Shown here: positions 1 through 7,171 of the stretch, piece by piece
How the letters are laid out: every line of letters begins with the position of its first letter
How positions within the stretch are numbered: position 1 is the stretch's first letter
Assembly: GCA_035463295.1 (NCBI GenBank)
Contig: DATHTK010000019.1
Span: forward strand, 1 to 14,179
Reading direction: 5' to 3'
DNA: 14,179 nucleotides
DNA from: DATHTK01 sp035463295
GTDB taxonomy: Bacteria > Actinomycetota > Rubrobacteria > Rubrobacterales > Rubrobacteraceae
Made by a program: the position numbers and the translations under genes
The notes under the pieces: generated by a model
Told to the model about the DNA's origin: nothing
The model's input: the letters and a program-made list of their open reading frames with translations, nothing else
Database searches by the model: none

Positions 1-230
1 CGGTCAAGCACGCCCGCGCGAGCAGTGTAGGGATACGGATGAGGTGCTCTGCAGAGCACATAGCGCTCGATATCTCAGACGATGGAGTAGGCTTCGACCC
101 GACGGTTCCCTTCCCCGGCCACCTCGGGTTGCGCTCGATGCACGAGAGGACCGAACGCCTGGGTGGGACGCTGGAGCTGGATAGCTCGCCGGGCGAAGGA
201 ACCCGGCTGCACGCCCGGATCCCGCTGTAA
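1..230 (+). CDS. Sensor histidine kinase, C-terminal ATP-binding domain (partial)
   Basis: The reading frame is open from the left edge (first full codon at base 3) to TAA at 228-230, giving 75 residues of the end of a longer protein. It starts with VKHARAS, the N-box tail typical of NarL/DesK-type (HisKA_3) kinases. The G1 box DDGVGFDP follows, then GHLGLRSMHERTERLGG (the G2-like region) and the end of the GHKL fold, SSPGEGTRLHARIPL. These proteins autophosphorylate a histidine and pass the phosphate to a NarL/LuxR-type response regulator. The sensor and dimerisation domains and any partner regulator lie outside the window, so the signal is unknown. The gene converges on the ABC exporter transcript, and I see no clear terminator hairpin in the 60 bases between them. 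Confidence 0.88.
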   Translation, partial: VKHARASSVGIRMRCSAEHIALDISDDGVGFDPTVPFPGHLGLRSMHERTERLGGTLELDSSPGEGTRLHARIPL

Positions 231-290
231 AGAGCCGGACGCAGACCCACGCGCCCGATGGCTTTTCGGCAGGGGCACGTACTCGCGCTT

Positions 291-362
291 CTAGGCAAAA
301 GAGATGTAGATGGCGGCGACTACCAGGGTCAGAATGATGGTCATGATCAGGAGCTCTCTCAA
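291..362 (-). CDS. Small single-span membrane peptide, 23 aa
   Basis: The TTG start at 362-360 overlaps the exporter stop codon as TTGA, and TAG lies at 293-291. The product is MRELLIMTIILTLVVAAIYISFA: a short charged N-terminus and then one hydrophobic helix from about residue 4 to 22. The start is supported by GGAGGTG (complement of 370-376), a seven-base match to the anti-Shine-Dalgarno sequence, seven bases upstream and inside the exporter's last codons. This signal has no use for any other gene. The position implies translation coupled to the exporter, so it may be a membrane-embedded accessory or regulatory peptide of that transporter. That role is inference. I do not recognise the family. 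The main doubt is that the peptide is very short. Confidence 0.55.
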   Translation of the reverse strand: MRELLIMTIILTLVVAAIYISFA

Positions 363-2218
363 GCGTTCACACCTCCATCTCGATAGGGTTGGACGGGATC
401 GTGTTCTTGCAGGGCGTAGAGTCTGGCGTAGAGACCGCCGGAGGAGAGGAGCTCCTCGTGGACGCCCGCCTCCGCGAGGCGCCCGCCCTCGATCACGAAG
501 ATCCGGTCTACGTTCCTCACCAGCCGTAGCTCGTGGGCGATAACGAAGGTCGTCCTCCCCTGGGTCAGGGCGCGCCAGTGGGTCTCGACGGCGCCGGCGG
601 CCTCGGCGTCGAGGCCGGCCTGGGGTTCGTCGAGGATCAGGAGGGGGCTCTCCCTGAGCATCGCCCGAGCGATCGAGATCCTCTGCCGCTGTCCCCCGCT
701 CAGGCTCTCCCCTCTCTCCGAGACCAACGTCTCGTAGCCCTCCGGCAGCGCGCGGATGAACTCGTCCGCCCCCGCGAGCTCGGCCGCCCGCTCGACATCC
801 TCCCTTGTGGCCCCCGGCCTCCCGTACGCTATATTCTCCGCGACTGTCGCCCTAAAGAGCAACGGCTCCTGGGGCACGAAGGTGATCTGGTCCCGCAAGG
901 ACTTGAGTGTGAAGCCCCTTATATCCTGGCCGTCTATGAGGACGGCTCCCCTTTGCGGGTCGTAGAGGCGGGCGAGGAGGCTCGTAACCGTGGTCTTTCC
1001 GGCCCCGCTGAGGCCAACGAGCGCGACCCGGCTCCCCGGCTCGACGTCGAAGTCCATGCCGCTCAGGACCTCCCCGGCCTCGTCCTCGTAGGCGAAGTGC
1101 ACGTCCTCGAAGGTGACCCTGCCGACAAAGGGCGGAGCGGGAACGGCGTCCGGCGACTCCTTCACGCTCGGCTCGGCGTTCAGGAGCTCGACGATGCGCT
1201 CGCCGGAGACCAGGGACTTGCCGATCTGGTTCGCCTGCCGGCTCAGCGCCCATAAAGGAGAGAGAAAGAGCCCGAGGTACGCTATAAAGACCGTCAGCTG
1301 ACCGACCGAGAGGGCGCCCGAGAGGACCTGAAGGGCGCCGAGGTAGAGGACGAGCGCGGTCCCGACGCCCCCCACGACGCCGAGCATGATGCTGAACTTC
1401 GCCTCGATGAGCGAGGAGTCCACGCTCGCGCGCAGCGACTCCTCGCTCTCGGTCCGAAAGCGCTCCATCTCGTCGTCCTCGCGGCCGAAGATCTTGACCG
1501 CCCGGATGCCGGTGACGGCCTCCTGGATGACGGAGGCTATGGCCCCCTCCTTCGCCCTCACGACCCGCATCCGCTCGACGAGCGCGCTCCGGTAGCGCTT
1601 GACGGCGAGAAAGAGAAATGGCACGGAGAGGAGGGCGAGGAGCGTGAGCTGAGGGCTCATCCACATCATCACGACGAGCATCCCGATCAGGATAAAGAAA
1701 GACGACCCGACCTCGACGATGGAGTCTACGAGCAGGCTCCTGACCTCCTTGACGTCCCCCGTAACCCTTGTAATGGTGTCGCCGGTCCGCTTCTTCCCGT
1801 GGTAGTCGAGGCCGAGGTCGTGCACCTTCTTGTAGAGGGCCTCGCGCATGTCGAAGACGGTCTCCTGACCGAGCCTCTGGAGCAGGTAGCGCCGGAAGGC
1901 ACTGAGACCCCGGCTCGCCGCGCTTATAAAGATGAGCAGGAAGGCTATCCCCGCGAGCACGAGCGCCTCCCCCGAGAGCGACCCCGGCCAGAATGCCGGG
2001 AGCCGCTTGTTGTCGTTGAGCACGTAGTCGAGCGCGAGGGCGAGCGGCCACGGCTGGGCGAGGCTCATCCCCGTCTCCGCGAGCAGGAGCACGAGCGCCA
2101 GCAGGAGGCCGCCGCGACGGGGCCTCAAGAAAGGCGTGAAGTTGGAGAGAATCTCTTTCGTGCGCCCGAACCCGGCGCGCAGTTCGATGAACTTCTTCAC
2201 ACAGATAGGATACCGCAC
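359..2218 (-). CDS. ABC exporter half-transporter (fused membrane and ATPase domains)
   Basis: This 619-residue protein has the standard length and order of a type IV (ABCB/MsbA-like) exporter half. A six-helix transmembrane domain spans roughly residues 37-325 and a nucleotide-binding domain spans 366-605. Walker A is GLSGAGKT (402-409), the Q-loop glutamine is Q450, the signature LSGGQ is at 506-510, Walker B ends in D530-E531, and the switch histidine is H562. All catalytic residues are present. Walker B reads LDEPQAGLD where exporters usually have LDEATSALD, and the H-loop reads AHEL where AHRL is usual; both are minor variants. It probably works as a homodimer in the cytoplasmic membrane. 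The substrate (drug, lipid or peptide) cannot be told. The GTG at 2218 is taken as the start. A second GTG, at codon 7 (2200-2198), is possible, and neither has a strong Shine-Dalgarno. A 23-aa membrane peptide is coupled to its end. Confidence 0.9.
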   Translation of the reverse strand: MRYPICVKKFIELRAGFGRTKEILSNFTPFLRPRRGGLLLALVLLLAETGMSLAQPWPLALALDYVLNDNKRLPAFWPGSLSGEALVLAGIAFLLIFISAASRGLSAFRRYLLQRLGQETVFDMREALYKKVHDLGLDYHGKKRTGDTITRVTGDVKEVRSLLVDSIVEVGSSFFILIGMLVVMMWMSPQLTLLALLSVPFLFLAVKRYRSALVERMRVVRAKEGAIASVIQEAVTGIRAVKIFGREDDEMERFRTESEESLRASVDSSLIEAKFSIMLGVVGGVGTALVLYLGALQVLSGALSVGQLTVFIAYLGLFLSPLWALSRQANQIGKSLVSGERIVELLNAEPSVKESPDAVPAPPFVGRVTFEDVHFAYEDEAGEVLSGMDFDVEPGSRVALVGLSGAGKTTVTSLLARLYDPQRGAVLIDGQDIRGFTLKSLRDQITFVPQEPLLFRATVAENIAYGRPGATREDVERAAELAGADEFIRALPEGYETLVSERGESLSGGQRQRISIARAMLRESPLLILDEPQAGLDAEAAGAVETHWRALTQGRTTFVIAHELRLVRNVDRIFVIEGGRLAEAGVHEELLSSGGLYARLYALQEHDPVQPYRDGGVNA

Positions 2219-2267
2219 GACCGCCCGCTAGAATGTATGAGCCATATCCGAAGAGCATGGAGGTCAC

Positions 2268-2639
2268 GTGGCACGAAGAGTGCTCGCAGCCGTCGAAGAC
2301 CTGTTGTTCAAGAGCAAGATCTCCGAGACGGCGAAAGGGCTCGGCGTCGAGGCGACGTTCCCCCGCAACCCGCAGCGGCTCCTCGAGGCGCTACGAGAGA
2401 ATCCGCCGGATCTCCTCGTCCTCGACCTGAACTCAGCTCGCTTCGAGCCGCTCGAGATCCTCCGGACGATTCGCTCCGACGCCGCTACAGAGAGCGTACG
2501 GACGGTCGGCTTCCTCTCCCACGTCCAGAGGGACCTCGCGCTGGCGGCCCGCGAGGCCGGGTGCGACCGGGTGGTCGCCCGGAGCGCGTTCACCCGTGAC
2601 CTGCCGAAGATACTGGCTGGCGGAGCCGGCGTTGGCTGA
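2268..2639 (+). CDS. Degenerate response-regulator receiver-like protein
   Basis: This 123-residue protein is the size of a single CheY-like receiver with no output domain. Its pattern fits: an acidic pair E10-D11 after the first strand, LLVLDLN with a candidate phospho-acceptor D53, a serine (S84) at the fourth-strand switch position, and AxxAGCD before the fifth strand. The lysine that normally precedes Pro-Phe in that strand is replaced by arginine (R105 in ARSAF), and the acidic pair is unusual. It may therefore be a pseudo-receiver acting as a protein-interaction module. The GTG start at 2268 is chosen because GGAGG at 2259-2263 precedes it. A weak -10-like TAGAAT lies at 2229-2234 without a good -35. 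The stop overlaps the start of the Nudix gene. It is divergent from the exporter, with 49 bases between the two starts. Confidence 0.68.
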   Translation: MARRVLAAVEDLLFKSKISETAKGLGVEATFPRNPQRLLEALRENPPDLLVLDLNSARFEPLEILRTIRSDAATESVRTVGFLSHVQRDLALAAREAGCDRVVARSAFTRDLPKILAGGAGVG

Positions 2640-3174
2640 AAGCGCGCGCTGGGAGCGCCTGCGTACCGAAAAGCTCGTCGAGACCCCTTACTTCACGCTC
2701 CGTTCCGACGCCCTCCGCCTCCCCGGCGGCGCCATAAAGGACCCGTACTACGTCGTCGAGCGCCCCGACGCCGCCATTATCTTCCCGCTCACCGACGAGG
2801 GCGAGGTCATCCTCGTCCGCCAGTACCGCCCGCCGCTGGAGAGGATGGAGCTGGGGCTGCCCGCCGGCCTCGTCGAAGAGCGCGAGGAGCCGGAGGCTGC
2901 AGCGCGCCGCGAGCTCCTGGAGGAGACCGGCTACTCGGGGGGCGAATGGGAGAAGGTCGGCGCCGTGGCCTCCTCCCCGAGCCTCAAGGACAACTGGGCA
3001 TACCTGTTTCTCGCCCGCGGCGTCGAGGAGACCGCCGCGCCGGACCCGGACGAGCACGAGCTCGTCGAGGTCGTCAAAGTGCCGCTGGAAGAGATATCCG
3101 GTCTGGTCCGCGGCGGCGAGATCGTCAGCTCCAGCGGTGTCGCGGCCGTGATGCTCGCCCTGGAGCGGCTATAA
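2632..3174 (+). CDS. Nudix hydrolase, ADP-ribose pyrophosphatase-like
   Basis: The protein has 180 residues from the TTG at 2632. A complete Nudix box runs from G79 to Y101: G-x5-E-x7-REL-x-EE-x-G-Y, including RRELLEETGY. The upstream region (VRQYRPPLERMELGLPAG) and the acidic stretch PDPDEHELVEV after the box are typical of ADP-ribose or ADP-sugar pyrophosphatases, which cleave the diphosphate of ADP-ribose to AMP and ribose 5-phosphate in the cytoplasm with Mg2+. Substrate is inferred from family resemblance only. The TTG is preferred because GGAG at 2622-2625 is six bases upstream and the codon overlaps the previous gene's TGA (TTGGCTGA). A longer reading from GTG at 2596 lacks well-spaced Shine-Dalgarno. 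The gene is coupled to the receiver-like gene and followed by a strong terminator. Confidence 0.9.
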   Translation: MAESARWERLRTEKLVETPYFTLRSDALRLPGGAIKDPYYVVERPDAAIIFPLTDEGEVILVRQYRPPLERMELGLPAGLVEEREEPEAAARRELLEETGYSGGEWEKVGAVASSPSLKDNWAYLFLARGVEETAAPDPDEHELVEVVKVPLEEISGLVRGGEIVSSSGVAAVMLALERL

Positions 3175-3197
3175 GCGGCCGCACCGAATCTGCTGAC

Positions 3198-3240
3198 AAA
3201 GACATAGCCCGGGGCCGGTTCGGCCCCGGGCTATGTCTTT
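3198..3240. terminator. Bidirectional intrinsic terminator, perfect 20-bp inverted repeat
   Basis: Two 20-base arms (starting AAAGACATAGCCCGGGGC) are perfect reverse complements around a three-base GTT loop. The GC-rich inner stem is bounded by an A-run on the left and a T-run on the right, so the RNA from either strand ends the hairpin in U residues. It lies between the convergent Nudix (+) and Fe-S carrier (-) genes and can serve both. Confidence 0.9.
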
Positions 3241-3258
3241 ACTGTTTCCTATCTACTC

Positions 3259-3603
3259 TTAGCAGGTAAAGGAGCTACCGCAACCGCAGCCGCCCTGGAC
3301 GTTCGGGTTGTTGACGGCGAAGCCGGCGCCCATCAGGCCGTCGACGTAGTCGAACTCGCTCCCTATGATATACGGGACGCTCATGGCGTCGATGAGGACG
3401 CGCACACCCTTTGTCTCGAAGACCTGGTCGTCGTCGCCTATCTCGTCGTCGAAGTAGATGCTGTACTGGAAGCCCGAACAGCCGCCGGGCCTGACGCCGA
3501 TGCGCAGCCCGAGGTCTTCCTCGCCCTCCTGGGCCATGAGGGCCTTGACCTTCTCTGCGGCGTTATCGGTGATAGAGACTATGGTCTCCTGCTTCTGATC
3601 CAT
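3259..3603 (-). CDS. A-type iron-sulfur cluster carrier, HesB/IscA/ErpA family
   Basis: The 114-residue protein covers the whole A-type carrier fold. The three conserved cysteines are C42 in RPGGCSGFQY and C106 and C108 in GGCGCGSSF. The C-terminal residue is an additional cysteine, C114. A-type carriers accept clusters from a SUF or ISC scaffold and hand them to apo-enzymes in the cytoplasm. No other Fe-S assembly gene is in the window, so its closest relative (ErpA, IscA or SufA) is not settled. The ATG at 3603 is preferred over a GTG at 3609, because that GTG sits inside the GGAGGTG Shine-Dalgarno that serves the ATG. It is likely transcribed alone from the promoter at 3649-3677 and ended by the terminator at 3198-3240. 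Confidence 0.92.
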   Translation of the reverse strand: MDQKQETIVSITDNAAEKVKALMAQEGEEDLGLRIGVRPGGCSGFQYSIYFDDEIGDDDQVFETKGVRVLIDAMSVPYIIGSEFDYVDGLMGAGFAVNNPNVQGGCGCGSSFTC

Positions 3604-3648
3604 CAGCACCTCCGAGAAATGCTGTAGTCGATTGATTCGGCTATGGCA

Positions 3649-3677
3649 ATTATTACACTGCGGCCAGGCTAGTTCAA
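3649..3677 (-). promoter_or_regulatory. Predicted sigma-70-type promoter of the Fe-S carrier gene
   Basis: On the minus strand, TTGAAC (complement of 3672-3677) and AATAAT (complement of 3649-3654) are separated by 17 bases. They match the -35 at 4 of 6 and the -10 at 5 of 6. The -35 overlaps the stop codon of the upstream transglutaminase gene. The AT-rich -10 stands out in GC-rich surroundings. Confidence 0.5.
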
Positions 3678-5881
3678 CGCCGGAACCTCAGCCGGGCGCG
3701 CGCAGCCTTGCCGAGCCGCGCTCCGAGAGCCGAAGCTCCCCTCTTCGCGCGCGCTAGGAGCGAGGAGGGGTTCGCGGCGCCGAGCGCCCTCCGCCAGAGG
3801 GGCAGGCGCTCGAAGGCGCGCTTCGCTCTCCGGTAGGCGGACCGTAGGTGGCGAGAGCTCCGGCCCCCGGCGGGGGGCGCGGCGTAGAGGTGGTCCGAGT
3901 ACGCCCGGGCGAACTCCCCTACCGGCCCCTCTTCGAGCCCGACCGCGCCGGCGAGCAGCAACAGGCGCTCGGTCGGGGTGAGCGCCGGAGAGTCCGCGAT
4001 TCCCGCCCGACCGGGTGGAAGAACGTCGCGCATACGGCTCACCAGGTCTCTGTAGAGGTCCTCCGGGCGACCCCTGGCGAGGAGCGCCCGCTTCGCTAGC
4101 GAAACAACGCCCAGGAGGACCGGCGCGAACAGGAGGAGCGGCCAGACCGGCAGGCCGGCTCCGGAAGGGGCGGAGCCCTCGCTCTGTGGGGTCTCCTCGG
4201 TCCGGCGGGCCTCCTCCTGCTCGGCCCGCGCCCGTCCGTCCCGGGCGAGGTCCCCGATGGCGACATCCTGGCGGGTGACGGGTACCTCGGGCCGCGGGGC
4301 GTTCGCCTCCATCGCGGAGGGGACCGAGAAGCCCGGGGTGGGGTCGAAAGTGTACCAGCCGACGCCGGGGAAGTAGGCCTCGACCCAGGTGTGCATGTTG
4401 CTCCCGGTCACCACGAACTCGTCAGGCTCGACCTCTTCGCCGGCCGTGGAGCCGTAGACGACCCGTGAGGGAACGTCGAGTTCCCGCAGGAGGAGCGCCA
4501 TCGAGGTGGCGAACTGGGTGCAGAAACCCTCCCTGCCCTCCCCGAGGAACTCCTCTATCGCCCTGTCCGCGCGGCGGTAGCTCACGTCGAGGTTGTAGGT
4601 GAAGCCGCCGTCGTAGATCAGGTAGCGTTCGACGGCCCGCGCCTTCTCGTAGGGCGTGGCGGGCTCGTAGTCGCGCATTATCCCCTCCGCCGTCTCGGCG
4701 ACGACGGCGGGACGGTCGTCGGGGAGCTGCAGGAACTTCTCGCGGACGAGCGGCGGGTAGGCGGTGCCCGCGCCCTGGAGCTGGGAGCTCGTAGGCTGGG
4801 GGATCTCCGAGTAGACCGTGTAATAGCCGTTCTCCACAAGGGGCTCGTCGATCGTCCAGGAGCCGTCGGAGTTCTCGGTGGCGAAGGGCAGGGAGGTGTT
4901 GATGATCTTGTAGCCCCCGAAGACCAGGTTCGTCTGGGCGTTCAGGATGCGGACGCGCTGGATAACGCTGCGGCTCGGGACGCCTGGAGCGATCTCCTCG
5001 CCGTCCTGGATGCCGGGCTCGGTGGTATCCGACCAACGGACGCCGTCGAAGTAGTCGAGGGTCCCGCCGCGCCAGAGGAGCGGCTCGGGGCTCTCGACCC
5101 TCATGATCTCCGCGTCCCTGCCGGCGCTGAGGTAGTCGCCGACATCGGCCTGCACGTCGAGCCTGCTGGCCCCCCCGGTCCCTATCCGCGTCCAGTCTAT
5201 GAGGCCCGGGCTGATGGTCGCATCGGAGAGGGGCATCCTGGGCAGCGCGAGCACCAGCGCGACCACGACCGCCCCCGCCACGACCCCCAGACGCCCCGGC
5301 GAGGCCCCCGAGGAGAGCAGGAGCGCGACGGCGCACGCGAGAAAGAGGGCGAAGAAGATCCCGGCCCCGTCCTCGAAGCTGATCGTGCTCAGTACCCCTA
5401 TGGTCACGCCGAGGACGCTGACCGAGATGATCGGGCTCTCCTCATACAGGGTCGCGGAGGTGGCGAAGGTGACCACGATCATAACCACCGGGATGAGCAA
5501 CACGAAGAGGCCGGGGGCGAGGTCGTAGGGTATGGGCTCGGCGTACATGACACCAGCGGCCTCATACACGTCCGTCCCGATCGTAAAGAGGAACTCCTGC
5601 CAGGACGAGATCGAGAAGAGCGGCGGGCGCCCGTAGACGGCAAGGATCGTATAGAACGCCGCGACCGGGAAGAGGAACACGAAGCGGTACCTGCCCGCCG
5701 ACCCCACGAGCAGGGCGGCGAGCGCGGCCCCGAGCATCGCCCAGAAGGCCCCGCCGAGCGCCACGACCGAGTTGCCGCCGAAGCCTCCACCGGCGGTCTC
5801 TCCGGTGAACAGGATCGCGAATGCCCCGCCGGTCACCAACGCCGCCGTGTAGAGACAGGCCCTAGCGGGGATCCCGGCCAC
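3674..5881 (-). CDS. TgpA-like membrane transglutaminase with C-terminal DUF4129-type region
   Basis: This 735-residue protein belongs to the transglutaminase-like group with a DUF3488/TgpA N-terminus. About six to seven hydrophobic helices occupy residues 8-220. An extracytoplasmic part carries the papain-like core with the complete triad C454 (GFCTQFA), H497 (MHTWVEAY) and D513 (FDPTPGF). A helix near 574-598 and a basic C-terminal region resembling DUF4129 follow. The core probably faces outside the membrane and cross-links or cleaves peptide bonds of envelope substrates. The substrate is unknown. The frame stays open well upstream, but that part is a shadow of the DUF58 gene. The start is GTG at 5881, which overlaps the DUF58 stop as TAGTG, with AAGGGGG about eight bases upstream. 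It is the last gene of the MoxR operon. Confidence 0.9.
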   Translation of the reverse strand: MAGIPARACLYTAALVTGGAFAILFTGETAGGGFGGNSVVALGGAFWAMLGAALAALLVGSAGRYRFVFLFPVAAFYTILAVYGRPPLFSISSWQEFLFTIGTDVYEAAGVMYAEPIPYDLAPGLFVLLIPVVMIVVTFATSATLYEESPIISVSVLGVTIGVLSTISFEDGAGIFFALFLACAVALLLSSGASPGRLGVVAGAVVVALVLALPRMPLSDATISPGLIDWTRIGTGGASRLDVQADVGDYLSAGRDAEIMRVESPEPLLWRGGTLDYFDGVRWSDTTEPGIQDGEEIAPGVPSRSVIQRVRILNAQTNLVFGGYKIINTSLPFATENSDGSWTIDEPLVENGYYTVYSEIPQPTSSQLQGAGTAYPPLVREKFLQLPDDRPAVVAETAEGIMRDYEPATPYEKARAVERYLIYDGGFTYNLDVSYRRADRAIEEFLGEGREGFCTQFATSMALLLRELDVPSRVVYGSTAGEEVEPDEFVVTGSNMHTWVEAYFPGVGWYTFDPTPGFSVPSAMEANAPRPEVPVTRQDVAIGDLARDGRARAEQEEARRTEETPQSEGSAPSGAGLPVWPLLLFAPVLLGVVSLAKRALLARGRPEDLYRDLVSRMRDVLPPGRAGIADSPALTPTERLLLLAGAVGLEEGPVGEFARAYSDHLYAAPPAGGRSSRHLRSAYRRAKRAFERLPLWRRALGAANPSSLLARAKRGASALGARLGKAARARLRFRR

Positions 5882-7167
5882 TAGACGGCCCCCTTCTGCG
5901 CGGCGCCGGAGAGCCCGGTCACCCCCGCGCCCGCCTCCACGACGCGAACCACTGCCCCCGCCTTCTCGAGCCTGGCGAGAGTGGTCGCGAACTGCGCCTC
6001 GCGCTTGCGGGCCGCGCCTGCGGCCGAGCCGACGGGCGGGGTCCGGTAGGTGTGGGTCGCGAGCGCGACGACGACGACCGAGAGCCCCGCGCCCCGCAGC
6101 CTGCGAACGCACGCTGGCAGCTCCTCGTCGTCGCTGCGCAGGACGAGCACCACGCCCTCTCCGAGGTTGACCCTCTGCTCGAGCACCGCCTCCCCCAGGC
6201 TCGTCCCGCCGTCGGCCCGGGCGGTGGCGAGCAGCCTCATCGCCCCCCAGTAGGAAGCCGCGTCCGAGCCGAAGGGCGTCTCGGCGCCGGACGCCTCCGT
6301 GCACAGGAGACGAAACGGCAGGCGCTCGCGCGCGAGGTAGTCGAGCACCGAGGCGGCGGCAGAGACGGCGTCCTCGATCTCGGCCTCCACGTTCCTGAGA
6401 CCCTCGCGGCGCAGGTCCAGGGCCACGGTGTAGCGACGCGGGGCGTGGACCGCGAACTCCTTGACGAAGAGCTCGCCGGTGCGCGCGACGCTCTTCCAGT
6501 GGATGTGGCGCCGGTCGTCGCCCCTGCGGTACTCCCTCAAACCCGCGAACTCGTCCCCCCGCTGCCCGACGGAGCTCCGGGCGTTCGCCTCGACGTCCGC
6601 GCCCCGCAGCGGAAAGTCCCGCAGGTCGTGGACCTTTGGATAGACGACCACCTCCGTACGCTCCTCGAACCGCCGGACAAAGCGGAGGAGCCCGAACGGG
6701 TCCGCGACCCTTGTCTCCGCCGGACCCAGCTCATAGAGTCCCCGGCGGGCGAAGGTTAGCGGGACCTCCATCGCCGTCTCGCCGCGACCCGCGAGGGAGG
6801 GGATCTCGAACTCGCGCCACTCCGGGAGGTGATCCGAGAGCCCTATCCCCGAGGCGCCGAAGCGCGAGGCGTTGTGGAGACGGAGTTCCACGGCGGCCGG
6901 GCTCCCGGCCGTGATGCGACTGCCCCGCGCCAGCGCGCGGGAGAAGCACAGGCCCCGGACACCCAGCGCCCCCGTAGCGAGCGCGGCCAGCGGCAACGCG
7001 AGGAGCGCGTAGGCGAGCTGGTGGAACTGCGTCGTCCCGATAAGCCGCGCGACCACAAGGACCAGAACCCCGAGTACTAGAGCCTGCCAGCCGCGGCCCG
7101 TGGGAGCGACGAGGAGCCACGCGGCTCGCCGAGCGCCACCCCTCTCGGACGAGGTCCCGACGGGCAC
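5881..7167 (-). CDS. DUF58 domain protein (MoxR partner)
   Basis: The protein has 428 residues. Two hydrophobic segments (about 27-44 and 50-72) anchor the N-terminus. A beta-rich region follows, then the DUF58 signature REYRRGDDRRHIHWKS (211-226) and a C-terminal region with a von Willebrand A-like layout. DUF58 proteins are nearly always encoded beside MoxR ATPases and are thought to be their membrane-bound partners. The biochemical role is not established. The GTG start at 7167 lies four bases after the MoxR stop. The last base triplet overlaps the transglutaminase start, so the three genes are tightly coupled. Confidence 0.9.
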   Translation of the reverse strand: MPVGTSSERGGARRAAWLLVAPTGRGWQALVLGVLVLVVARLIGTTQFHQLAYALLALPLAALATGALGVRGLCFSRALARGSRITAGSPAAVELRLHNASRFGASGIGLSDHLPEWREFEIPSLAGRGETAMEVPLTFARRGLYELGPAETRVADPFGLLRFVRRFEERTEVVVYPKVHDLRDFPLRGADVEANARSSVGQRGDEFAGLREYRRGDDRRHIHWKSVARTGELFVKEFAVHAPRRYTVALDLRREGLRNVEAEIEDAVSAAASVLDYLARERLPFRLLCTEASGAETPFGSDAASYWGAMRLLATARADGGTSLGEAVLEQRVNLGEGVVLVLRSDDEELPACVRRLRGAGLSVVVVALATHTYRTPPVGSAAGAARKREAQFATTLARLEKAGAVVRVVEAGAGVTGLSGAAQKGAV

Positions 7168-7171
7168 GTGC

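Noticed and set aside
231..290. Possible terminator between the histidine kinase and the exporter transcript
   Set aside because: No stable inverted repeat followed by a T-run could be found.
852..2267. 471-aa open frame on the minus strand overlapping the exporter
   Set aside because: It is Arg/Gly/Pro-rich out-of-frame translation of the ABC exporter, a usual artefact of high GC content.
2596..2631. Longer GTG start for the Nudix hydrolase
   Set aside because: Its nearest Shine-Dalgarno-like GGAG is about 12 bases away, while the TTG at 2632 has one six bases away and couples to the previous stop.
3604..3609. GTG start two codons upstream for the Fe-S carrier
   Set aside because: The GTG is part of the GGAGGTG ribosome-binding site of the ATG at 3603.
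5882..6304. N-terminal extension of the transglutaminase frame
   Set aside because: The extra 141 codons are an Arg-rich shadow inside the DUF58 gene; the GTG at 5881 overlapping TAG begins the hydrophobic helix expected of the family.
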